Assembly (NCBI GenBank): GCA_041394405.1
Contig: JAWKIF010000017.1
Location: forward strand, 1 to 64,000
Length of the DNA stretch: 64,000 nt
DNA from: Microthrix sp041394405
Lineage (GTDB): Bacteria; Actinomycetota; Acidimicrobiia; Acidimicrobiales; Microtrichaceae
Reading direction: 5' to 3'
Shown piece after piece: positions 15,939-24,211 of the stretch (position 1 is the stretch's first letter; the number at the start of each line of letters is the position of its first letter). The notes under the pieces are model-generated. The model worked only from the letters and a program-made list of their open reading frames with translations, made no database searches and was not told the DNA's origin. The position numbers were made by a program, and so were the translations under genes.

Positions 15939-18268
15939 GCGCCCACGCCAGGTGGCGCCTGGGCGTCGTCGGCACGGTCCAGGGGGTGGGATTCCGACCG
16001 TTCGTCCATCGGCTGGCCACCGAGCTGGGGCTGTCAGGCTTCGTGAGGAACGAGACCTCGCGGGTACTCATCGAGGTCGAGGGGCCCACGCCGTCGCTGC
16101 AGCGGTTCCGGCGCAACCTGGCCGACGACCTCCCCCCCATGGCGCGTGTCGACGAGGTCACCACCGAGGAGCTGAGGCCGACGAGGCGCCCGGGCTTCGT
16201 CATCGCCTCCAGCGACCCGGCCACGACCGCCGCCCCCGCAGCGCCGGTGCCCGCCGACCGGGCCATCTGCGACGATTGTGTAGCCGAGCTGTTCGATCCC
16301 ACCGACCGGCGCTTCGGTCACCCGTTCATCACCTGCGTCAACTGCGGGCCTCGCTTCACCATCATCGACCGGTTGCCCTACGACCGGCCCAACACCTCGA
16401 TGGCGGCCTTCGAGATGTGCGCCGAGTGCACTGCGGAACACTCTGAGCACTCCGGCCGCCGCCACCACGACCAGGCCCTGGCCTGCCACCGTTGCGGACC
16501 GACCCTGCGACGCGTGCGACGGGGCGAGAGCACCGTTTTCGGCGGGGCCGCCATCACCGGGGTGCGGCGCGACCTGGCCTCGGGCCAAGTCGTGGCGATC
16601 AAGGGCATCGGCGGCTACCACCTGGCCGTCGACGCCTCCGACGACCGGGCCGTCGAGACGCTTCGCCGCCGAAAAGGCCGGCCCGAGAAGCCCTTTGCCG
16701 TGATGGTGGGCGATGTGGCTGCGGCTCGGACGCTGGCTCACCTCGACGAGACGGAGGCGGCAGCGCTGGAGTCGCCCGCCCGTCCGATCGTGCTGGTGCG
16801 GCGACGCCACGACGCGCCGGTGGCGCCGGGGGTGGCGCCGGGAAGCCCGCTGCTCGGCGTGATGCTGGCCTACACCCCGCTGCATCACCTGCTCTTCGCC
16901 CGCGTACCGCGGCACGACACCCGCGCGCCCCGCGTGTTGGTGATGACCAGCGCAAACCTGGGCGGCGAGCCCATCTGCCACGCAGACGAGGACGAACACA
17001 CGGTGCTGGCCATGCTCGCCGACAGCACCTGCACCCACGACCGCCCCATCCTGGTGCCGTGCGACGACTCCGTGGTTCGGGTGATGGACGGGCGGGTAGT
17101 GCCCTTCCGCCGCGGTCGCGGCTACGCGCCCGAGCCGCTGCGGTTGCCCGTCGAGGTTCCCCCCGGCCTGGCCGTGGGCGCCGACCTGAAGGCGGCGTGC
17201 TGTCACGTCTCTGGCAGGCGGGCGTGGCTCAGCCAGCACGTCGGCGACCTGGGCCACCTTCGCACGCTGCAGGCCATGGACGCCTGCATCGACCACCTCT
17301 CGTCGCTGTCCGGTGTCGAAGCGGAGACGGTGGCGGTGGACGCGCACCCCGGCTATCTGTCGCGGCGGCTGGGGCACGCTCGCGGTGATCCCGTCGAGAT
17401 CCAGCACCACCATGCACACGCCGCGTCGCTCATGGCCGAGGCGGGTCACTCGGGAGCCGCGCCCATCATTGCCTTCGTCTTCGATGGCACCGGCTATGGA
17501 GCGGACCGCAGCCCGTGGGGCGGAGAGGTGCTGCTGGCCGACTACCAACACGCCGAACGGTGGGGCCATCTGGAGAACGTGCAGTTGCCCGGCGGCGACG
17601 CAGCGGTGGCCAACCCCTGCCGCACCGCCCTGGCCCACCTGAGCGCCGCAGGGCTCCCCTGGGACGCCGACCTGGCACCCGTGACGGCCTGCGAGGACGC
17701 CGAACGCGCCGTGCTGGCGCGTCAGCTCAGCACGGGCATGGGCTGCGTGGCCACCTCCAGCATGGGCCGCCTGTTCGACGCCGTTGCCTCCCTGCTCGAC
17801 CTCCGGCACCGCATCACCTACGAGGCGCAGGCGGCCATCGACCTGGAGGCCCTCGCGGCCACCCATCGCGGCCCGGTTCCCTCCATCTGCTTCGGCCCCG
17901 GAGCCAACGGCGGCTTCGACGCCGCACCCGTGCTGGCGGCACTGGTTGAGGGGCTCCGGGCCGGTCTCGAGCCGTCCGCCCTCGCCGCCGCCTTTCACGA
18001 GGCGGTCGTCGAGGCGATGCTCCGGGCGGCTCGGCGCATCCGGGCTGACCGGTCGCTCGAGGTCGTGGGTCTGACCGGTGGGGTGTTCCAGAACGCCGTG
18101 CTGACCGGCCTGGCAACCCGGCGGCTCGCCGGGGAGGGCTTCGAGGTGCTCAACCATCGACTGGTGCCCCCCAACGACGGCGGCCTGGCGCTGGGGCAGG
18201 CGGTCATCGCCGGCTGCGCCGCCCAGCGGGCCCGGCCGAGCGTTTGGGGGATGGCGACATGTGTCTAG
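15935..18268 (+). CDS. hypF: Carbamoyltransferase HypF
   Basis: The product has 777 residues, standard for HypF. Domain order is an acylphosphatase domain (GTVQGVGFRPFVHRLA), two zinc-finger motifs (CDDCVAEL...CVNCGPRF and CAECTAEH...CHRCGP, about residues 110-190), a YrdC-like domain (KGIGGYHLAVDASD, then RRKGRPEKPFAVM) and a Kae1-like domain with HHHAHAASLMAE and FVFDGTGYGADRSPWGGEVL. It makes carbamoyl-AMP from carbamoyl phosphate and transfers the carbamoyl group to the HypE C-terminal cysteine for cyanide ligand synthesis. The GTG start overlaps the protease stop and its end overlaps hypC by 10 nt. Confidence 0.93.
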   Translation: MSAHARWRLGVVGTVQGVGFRPFVHRLATELGLSGFVRNETSRVLIEVEGPTPSLQRFRRNLADDLPPMARVDEVTTEELRPTRRPGFVIASSDPATTAAPAAPVPADRAICDDCVAELFDPTDRRFGHPFITCVNCGPRFTIIDRLPYDRPNTSMAAFEMCAECTAEHSEHSGRRHHDQALACHRCGPTLRRVRRGESTVFGGAAITGVRRDLASGQVVAIKGIGGYHLAVDASDDRAVETLRRRKGRPEKPFAVMVGDVAAARTLAHLDETEAAALESPARPIVLVRRRHDAPVAPGVAPGSPLLGVMLAYTPLHHLLFARVPRHDTRAPRVLVMTSANLGGEPICHADEDEHTVLAMLADSTCTHDRPILVPCDDSVVRVMDGRVVPFRRGRGYAPEPLRLPVEVPPGLAVGADLKAACCHVSGRRAWLSQHVGDLGHLRTLQAMDACIDHLSSLSGVEAETVAVDAHPGYLSRRLGHARGDPVEIQHHHAHAASLMAEAGHSGAAPIIAFVFDGTGYGADRSPWGGEVLLADYQHAERWGHLENVQLPGGDAAVANPCRTALAHLSAAGLPWDADLAPVTACEDAERAVLARQLSTGMGCVATSSMGRLFDAVASLLDLRHRITYEAQAAIDLEALAATHRGPVPSICFGPGANGGFDAAPVLAALVEGLRAGLEPSALAAAFHEAVVEAMLRAARRIRADRSLEVVGLTGGVFQNAVLTGLATRRLAGEGFEVLNHRLVPPNDGGLALGQAVIAGCAAQRARPSVWGMATCV

Positions 18269-18492
18269 GGGTTCCGGGACGGGTGATCGAGCGGTACGAG
18301 GATCGCGGCACCGCCATGGGTGTGGTCGACTTCGGCGGCGCCACCAGGCACGTCTGCCTGGCGTTCACGCCCGAGGCGAGCGTGGGTGACTACACCGTCG
18401 TCCACGCCGGGCTGGCCATCTCGGTCATCGACGAACAGGCGGCAGCGGAGGCGCTGGAGTTGTTCGCCGAGTTGGGGGACGGCACGCCGTGA
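18259..18492 (+). CDS. hypC: Hydrogenase assembly chaperone HypC
   Basis: The product has 77 residues. The N-terminal MCLGVPGRV is the invariant HypC signature, whose Cys2 (after Met removal) binds the Fe(CN)2CO precursor. The TYPE fold continues with GVVDFGGATRHVCLAF and VGDYTVVHAGLAISVID. The ATG at 18259 lies inside the end of hypF; the upstream in-frame ATGs would put residues before the essential cysteine and are rejected. HypC bridges HypD and the large subunit. Confidence 0.95.
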   Translation: MCLGVPGRVIERYEDRGTAMGVVDFGGATRHVCLAFTPEASVGDYTVVHAGLAISVIDEQAAAEALELFAELGDGTP

Positions 18493-19595
18493 GGTTCCTC
18501 GACGAGTTCGCCGACCCCCTGCTGGCCAGGCGGCTGACCGACGAGATCGCTGCGGTCGCCACGCAGCCGTGGGCCATCATGGAGGTGTGTGGCGGCCAGA
18601 CCCACACCATCCTCCGAAACGGCATCGACCAGCTGCTGCCCGACCGGGTGGAGCTCATCCACGGCCCCGGCTGCCCGGTGTGTGTCACCCCAATCGAGCT
18701 GATCGACCGTGCGCTCTCCGTCGCCGGCCGCCCGGAGGTGATCTTCTGTTCCTTCGGCGACATGCTGCGCGTTCCCGGGACCGCCGGCGACCTGTTCTCG
18801 GTGCGAGCGGCGGGCGGCGACGTCCGGGTCGTGTACTCGCCGCTCGACGCGGTATCGGTCGCCGAGGCCAACCCCGATCGACAGGTGGTGTTCTTCGCCG
18901 TCGGCTTCGAGACCACCGCGCCCGCCAACGCCATGGCCGTCGACCTGGCCCACCGGCGGGGCCTCGACAACTTCTCGGTGCTGGTCAGCCACGTGCAGGT
19001 GCCGCCGGCCATCGAGGCGATCCTCGCCTCCGATGACTGCCGGGTTGACGCCTTCCTGGCCGCCGGCCACGTGTGCACCGTGATGGGCATCGAGCCCTAC
19101 GAGCGGATTGCGGCCCGCAGCGGCGTGCCCATCGTGGTCACCGGATTCGAGCCGCTCGACGTCCTCGACGGCATCCGACGCGCCGTGACGCAGCTGGAGG
19201 GGGGCGGGGCCGAGGTCGAGAACGCCTACGCCAGAGCCGTGCGGGCCGACGGCAATCCCGTGGCCCGCGAGCTGTTGGACCGGGTCTTCGTGACCACCGA
19301 CCGACAGTGGCGGGGCATCGGCCCCATCGCGTCCAGCGGGTGGCGCCTGGCACCCGCCTACGAGCGCTTCGACGCCGAGCTTCGGTTTGCGGTCGAGGAC
19401 ATCCGGGTGGAGGAGCCGTCGGTGTGCCGGGCCGGTGAGGTGCTCCAGGGCCTGCTCACACCAACGGGGTGCGAGGCCTTTGGCTCGGCCTGCACGCCGA
19501 CCACCCCGTTGGGCGCGCCGATGGTCTCGGGCGAGGGTGCCTGCGCCGCCTACTACCAGTATCGGCGCCTCGACCTGGGAGGCTCGCGCCCATGA
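18489..19595 (+). CDS. hypD: Hydrogenase formation protein HypD
   Basis: The product has 368 residues from the GTG overlapping hypC. Conserved segments include MEVCGGQTHTILRNGI, HGPGCPVCVTP, CSFGDMLRVPG and FFAVGFETTAPANA, with the C-terminal 4Fe-4S-ligating cysteines in VCRAGEVLQGLLTPTGCEAFGSACTPTTPLGAPMVSGEGACAAYY. HypD is the iron-sulfur scaffold where cyanide and CO are attached to iron together with HypC. Confidence 0.95.
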   Translation: MRFLDEFADPLLARRLTDEIAAVATQPWAIMEVCGGQTHTILRNGIDQLLPDRVELIHGPGCPVCVTPIELIDRALSVAGRPEVIFCSFGDMLRVPGTAGDLFSVRAAGGDVRVVYSPLDAVSVAEANPDRQVVFFAVGFETTAPANAMAVDLAHRRGLDNFSVLVSHVQVPPAIEAILASDDCRVDAFLAAGHVCTVMGIEPYERIAARSGVPIVVTGFEPLDVLDGIRRAVTQLEGGGAEVENAYARAVRADGNPVARELLDRVFVTTDRQWRGIGPIASSGWRLAPAYERFDAELRFAVEDIRVEEPSVCRAGEVLQGLLTPTGCEAFGSACTPTTPLGAPMVSGEGACAAYYQYRRLDLGGSRP

Positions 19596-20638
19596 CCGAC
19601 GGATGGATCTGTCCCGCGCCGCTGCGCAACTACGAGCGCATCACGATCGGCCACGGTGGCGGCGGCAGGCTGGGCGCCGACCTCATCGAGCACCTCTTCC
19701 TGCCTGCGTTCGGAGCGGCCGCCCTGGACGCCACGCCCACGGACGCCGCGGTCACTGCGGTCGGCGAGCACCGTCTGGCCTTCACCACGGACAGCTACGT
19801 GGTGAGCCCCCTGTTCTTCCCCGGCGGCAGCATCGGCGAGCTGGCGGTGCACGGCACCATCAACGACCTGGCCATGGCCGGGGCACAGCCGCTGGCCTTG
19901 TCCACAGCCTTCGTTCTGGAGGAGGGGCTGCCGCTGGCCACCCTCGAGCGGATCGCACGAGCCATGGGCGTTGCGGCGAGCGCCGCCGGGGCTCGCCTGC
20001 TCACCGGCGACACCAAGGTGGTCGGTGCGGGAAACGCCGACGGCTGCTACATCACCACGACGGGCATCGGGCTGGTGCCTCCGGGCGTTGACATCCGGCC
20101 CGAACGGGCCACGCCCGGCGACCGCATCGTCCTGAGCGGACCGATCGGCCTGCACGGAATGGCCGTCATGTGCGTGCGCGAGGGCCTCGAGTTCGACTCC
20201 GACCTCTGCTCGGACACCGCCCCCCTCAACGGCCTCGTCGCCGCATTGTTGGCAGCGGGCATCGACGTCCACACCATGCGCGACCTCACCCGCGGCGGCA
20301 TGGCGACTGCGCTGTGCGAGCTGGCGGAGGTGGCCGGAGTGGGCATGACCTATGACGACGCGGCGGTGCCGGTGCCCGAGCAGGTGCGCGCGGCCTGCGG
20401 GTTTCTGGGCCTGGACCCCGCCGCGGTGGCCAACGAGGGCCGGTTCGTCGCCCTGGTGGCGCCGGAGGATGCCGACCTGGCCGTCGAGGTGCTCCAACGG
20501 CACCCCGCGGGAACCGGGGCGACGGTCATCGGGGAGGTGACCGATCAGCACCCGGGGGTGGTGGCGGCCCGCACCCCGCTGGGCGCACAACGGGTGGTCG
20601 ATCGACCGCTCGGCGAGCAGCTGCCGCGCATCTGCTGA
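19592..20638 (+). CDS. hypE: Carbamoyl dehydratase HypE
   Basis: The product has 348 residues from the ATG overlapping hypD. The AIR-synthase/PurM-like fold begins ITIGHGGGGRLGADLI, with FTTDSYVVSPLFFPGGSIGELAVHGTINDLAMAGA and MRDLTRGGMATAL downstream. The protein ends PRIC: the C-terminal cysteine that becomes thiocarbamoylated and dehydrated to thiocyanate is present. This closes the operon; the ABC permease gene converges only 13 bp away. hypA and hypB (nickel insertion) are not seen in this block. Confidence 0.95.
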   Translation: MTDGWICPAPLRNYERITIGHGGGGRLGADLIEHLFLPAFGAAALDATPTDAAVTAVGEHRLAFTTDSYVVSPLFFPGGSIGELAVHGTINDLAMAGAQPLALSTAFVLEEGLPLATLERIARAMGVAASAAGARLLTGDTKVVGAGNADGCYITTTGIGLVPPGVDIRPERATPGDRIVLSGPIGLHGMAVMCVREGLEFDSDLCSDTAPLNGLVAALLAAGIDVHTMRDLTRGGMATALCELAEVAGVGMTYDDAAVPVPEQVRAACGFLGLDPAAVANEGRFVALVAPEDADLAVEVLQRHPAGTGATVIGEVTDQHPGVVAARTPLGAQRVVDRPLGEQLPRIC

Positions 20639-20651
20639 CCGTTGGCAGGGC

Positions 20652-23135
20652 CTATTCCATCACCCGAAGGGTGTCGGGGATGTCCATGCGGCGGATGCGT
20701 CGGATCAGAAAGAGGGGCGCTGCGGCCACGGCCACGATGCCGACGGACGCGGCAACGACCACGGTGGAAGGCGACACGTAGCGGTCGATGCCGAGATCGG
20801 GAAGCGTCGTGGAGGCCAGCGAGGCCAGCATCCAGTCGAGGAAGACGGTCCCGGCGGCGACGCCCACGGCGGTAGCTGCCAGGCCCACCAGCACGCTCTC
20901 CTTGATCAGCACGACCAGCACCGTGCGCACCGGCAACCCGAATGCGCGCATCGTCGCGTGCTCGCGGCGCCGCTCGTCGACGGTGATCCGGGCGGCGTTG
21001 AAGGCGATCAGCAACGCCAACAGCAGCACGGCGACGCCTGCGATGGCCAGGAAACCCACAAACTGTGCCAGCGCCTCGTCGAAGCTCTCGCTGATGCGGA
21101 CGACCGCCTGGCTGGAGGCGACACCGGGGAGCGCGAAGACCGAGCGCTGCACATCGGCGGAGGTGGCGCCCTGCGCCGGATAGGCGTGCACCACGTTGGC
21201 CAGGCCGCCCAGCCCGAAGCGGTCGGCCTGGGCCAGGTCCAGATAGGCGAAGGGTCGAATGGGGTTGGCGTGGATGCCGGACACGGTGAGGTCCGACTCG
21301 ACTTGGGCAAAGGAGGCAGGGCCGTCCCGGGCGGGATGGCTGAGGCGCAGGGTTCCGCCGGGGGCGACTCCCAGGTCGTCCGCCGCCTTCCTGGACAGGA
21401 CGATTCCCTCACCGGTCGAGCCGGGGTTCCCGCCGACGGAGGCGGGAGTCTCGACCGTGGGCGCCCAGCGAGCGTCGGCGAAGTCCACGAACTCCACCAG
21501 CATCACCAGATCGTCGGCGCCGTCGGTGGCCAGCGCCGTCGCCGGAAGCCTCAACCCCACGTCGGTCGCGCCCACCGTCGGCTGCTCTGCGATCGCCCCC
21601 ACCAGTTCCGAATCGGCCGCATGAAAGGTGTCCAGCTGCACGAGCACCCGATCGGGGTCTCCCCTCGTGAACTCGTCGCCCGCCCGGTCGATGGTCCGCC
21701 CGAAGCTGTCCAACATGCCCAACACCGCCACGAGGGCGACGATGGCGGCGCCGACGCCCAGGGCGGTCAGCAGGCTTCGCCGCGGCGCACGAAACACGTT
21801 GCGGAATGGCATCTGGGTGAGGCTCGATCCGGGAAGGCGGAAGCGCCGGGTCCAGTCGCTCAGGCGGCTGGTCCTGGCGGCCAGGTGACCCGTTCGGATG
21901 GCCTCGATGGGTTCAACGCGCACCGCCCGCCACACGGGGACGGCCGCGGCAACCACCGGGATGAGCAGGCCCAGCACTGCGGCCCGACCGTAGACGTCGA
22001 ACTGAAACGGGGTGACGTACTCGGGCAGCGGCAGAAACGAGACCAGGAGGCTCTTCATCGCCCGGCCAACGAGGATCCCGACACCGATGCCGGCGACCGT
22101 GCCCAGCGCGGCGATCTGTGTGCCGATCAGCAGGGGGCGGATGGACAGCTTCCACCTGGGCACACCCAGGGCCATGCCGATGCCGATCTCCCGCCGCTGG
22201 GCCTCCACGATGCGGCTGATCAGGTTGAGCGCGCCCAGCGCAGCGGCCACCAGGACCAGCCCCGCAATGGCGTTCCAAAAGCGCTGATCGTTGTCGATGT
22301 CCTCGTAGAGCACCCGGAAGGCGTAGGCGTCGTCCGCAGTGGTGACGGTGGCGCTGACGCCCGCTGCATCCAACCCGTCGACGAGTTGTGCGGCGACCTC
22401 GTCTCGGTCGGCCCCGTCGGCCAGGGTCATCACGGCATCGTTGACCGCGCCCGGCCGGTCGGTGATCTGCTGGGCGAGGGCCAGCGGCAGGTAGACGGGT
22501 GCCAGCTCGCCCTCGCTGAGCACGCTCCCCTCCGGACCCTCGTAGTAGAAGTCCTCGGGGTTCATTCCCAGGCCCGCGTAGCGCACCTCGTGGCTTCCGG
22601 CGATGGTCAAGGACCCGGAGTCCGGCAACTCCCGATGCTCCGCGAACTTGACCTCCAGCACCCCAGCCGCATCCCCGGAGGTTCGGTCGGGGGCCGTGCC
22701 GTCGCTGACCCAGACGCGGTCGACCGCAGCGCCCGCCCCCAGGTCCATCCCGACCAGGCGTGCGACCACCAGCACCGACTCGTCGCCGTGAGACGCGTCG
22801 ACCTGGCTCTCGGTCACCAGGCGCTCGTCGGCCGCAGCCACCGAGTCCGCGCCCTCGATGCCTGCGATCACGGCGGCCAGCGTCCCCTCGGGCGTGAACG
22901 TTCCCGGGCTCAAGGAGATCCGGAGGTCGTGCATGTTGAGCGACGCGAAGCTGGCATCGTTGGAGAGCCGGCGCCAGGCCGAGGTGCTGCCCAGCCCCGC
23001 GTAGACGCCGATGCCAATCGCCATGACCAAGCCGATGGCAACGACGGCCACCCACTGGCGGCGAAGGTCGCGCCACGACCACCGCAGCCAGAACCCCAGG
23101 GATCCCCCGGGCGTCGGCGCCTGCGGGCTCACCAT
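20652..23135 (-). CDS. ABC transporter permease, FtsX/MacB type
   Basis: The product has 827 residues. An N-terminal membrane helix (WVAVVAIGLVMAIGIGVYAGLG) is followed by a large extracytoplasmic domain, three helices (about residues 285-415), a further single helix near residue 460, a second extracytoplasmic domain and three C-terminal helices. This duplicated FtsX arrangement is typical of actinobacterial lipid/peptide exporters. MGLGVPRWKLSIRPLL-like cytoplasmic loops (GMALGVPRWKL, MRAFGLPVRTVLVVLIKESVLVG) are the ATPase contact points. It overlaps its ATPase gene by 7 nt. Confidence 0.85.
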   Translation of the reverse strand: MVSPQAPTPGGSLGFWLRWSWRDLRRQWVAVVAIGLVMAIGIGVYAGLGSTSAWRRLSNDASFASLNMHDLRISLSPGTFTPEGTLAAVIAGIEGADSVAAADERLVTESQVDASHGDESVLVVARLVGMDLGAGAAVDRVWVSDGTAPDRTSGDAAGVLEVKFAEHRELPDSGSLTIAGSHEVRYAGLGMNPEDFYYEGPEGSVLSEGELAPVYLPLALAQQITDRPGAVNDAVMTLADGADRDEVAAQLVDGLDAAGVSATVTTADDAYAFRVLYEDIDNDQRFWNAIAGLVLVAAALGALNLISRIVEAQRREIGIGMALGVPRWKLSIRPLLIGTQIAALGTVAGIGVGILVGRAMKSLLVSFLPLPEYVTPFQFDVYGRAAVLGLLIPVVAAAVPVWRAVRVEPIEAIRTGHLAARTSRLSDWTRRFRLPGSSLTQMPFRNVFRAPRRSLLTALGVGAAIVALVAVLGMLDSFGRTIDRAGDEFTRGDPDRVLVQLDTFHAADSELVGAIAEQPTVGATDVGLRLPATALATDGADDLVMLVEFVDFADARWAPTVETPASVGGNPGSTGEGIVLSRKAADDLGVAPGGTLRLSHPARDGPASFAQVESDLTVSGIHANPIRPFAYLDLAQADRFGLGGLANVVHAYPAQGATSADVQRSVFALPGVASSQAVVRISESFDEALAQFVGFLAIAGVAVLLLALLIAFNAARITVDERRREHATMRAFGLPVRTVLVVLIKESVLVGLAATAVGVAAGTVFLDWMLASLASTTLPDLGIDRYVSPSTVVVAASVGIVAVAAAPLFLIRRIRRMDIPDTLRVME

Positions 23136-23914
23136 TGCAGGTCGGCGATCTGTGCCGGGCCCCCTTCCGGAGGCCCGTCGGCCACAATTCGGCCGCTCGA
23201 CAACTCGATCACCCGGTCGGCCACGCGGGAGATCTCCCGATTGTGGGTCACCACGAGCACCGTCATGCCGGCGCGTGCCTGGTCCTTGAGCACCTCAAGG
23301 ATCTGCACCCCGGTTCGGAAGTCCAACTCGCCGGTTGGTTCGTCCGCCACCAGCACCGGGTTGCCGGTGGCCAGGGCCCGGGCGATGGCCACCCGCTGCT
23401 GCTCACCCCCCGACAGCTGGTGGGGGAAGTGGCCGAGTCGCTCGCTCAGGCCGACGCGCTCGAGCGCATCGGCGGCCCGGGCGTGAGCGTCGTCCCTGCG
23501 GGCAGCGTCGGCGCCGAACCTCACGTTCTCCAGGGCGGTGAGCCCGGGGAACAGGTTGAAGGTCTGGAAGATGAAGCTGACGGTGTGACGGCGAAGCCGG
23601 GCACGTCGGCCCTGGCTGGTGCCGGTGAGGTCCACGCCGCCCACGTGCACCGATCCCGAGGTTGGCGTGTCCAACGCGCCGATCATGTTCAACAGGGTGG
23701 TCTTGCCGCAGCCGGACGGGCCAAGGATGACCACAAACGCCGCCTCGTCCACGGTGAGCGAGATCTGGTCGATCGCCGTGATGTCGGTGTTGCCGACGCG
23801 ATAGCGCTTGGACACGTTGCGCAGTTCGATGCGCGCGCCGTCCTGATCGCCGCCCTCGGCCGACGGCGCCTCGCCCGCATTCCCTCGCTCGGCCAACATG
23901 TGGCCAGACTGCAT
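23129..23914 (-). CDS. ABC transporter ATP-binding protein, LolD/MacB type
   Basis: The product has 261 residues from the ATG at 23914 (ATG at 23899 also possible; the longer frame to 24136 is unlikely). Walker A is GPSGCGKTTLL, the Q-loop FQTFNLFPGLTALENV, the signature LSGGEQQRVAIARAL, Walker B PVLVADEPTGELD and the H-loop VVTHN. This set is that of the LolD/MacB/FtsE group, which pairs with FtsX-type permeases. All catalytic motifs are intact. The exported substrate is unknown. Confidence 0.92.
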   Translation of the reverse strand: MQSGHMLAERGNAGEAPSAEGGDQDGARIELRNVSKRYRVGNTDITAIDQISLTVDEAAFVVILGPSGCGKTTLLNMIGALDTPTSGSVHVGGVDLTGTSQGRRARLRRHTVSFIFQTFNLFPGLTALENVRFGADAARRDDAHARAADALERVGLSERLGHFPHQLSGGEQQRVAIARALATGNPVLVADEPTGELDFRTGVQILEVLKDQARAGMTVLVVTHNREISRVADRVIELSSGRIVADGPPEGGPAQIADLQW

Positions 23915-24211
23915 CAGCTGGGCCACGCCACCCAGAGCACAAGGTCCCGGCCTGATGGTGCCTCGCCGCGCTCGGTATCCGCCTCGGCGCCCCACGCGGG
24001 GGAGAGAACGTCTCCACCCGGCCACGAAGGACACCGACGATGGGATGGCGAACCGGTCGCAGCTGGCACCGTCGGTCAACATCTCGGCTCCCGGAGTGTT
24101 GGCGACGCTGCGATCGCCCATAGAGCCGACGTCCACGCCGACCGACTGACCCTTGCCGCCACCCTCCGCTGTCGGTAGGTTGAATTACCCATGCAGCGCT
24201 GGGGGTGCATC

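Noticed and set aside
20958..23486. 842-codon plus-strand frame opposite the ABC permease/ATPase
   Set aside because: The minus-strand genes have clear ABC motifs, and the plus frame has low-complexity composition only.
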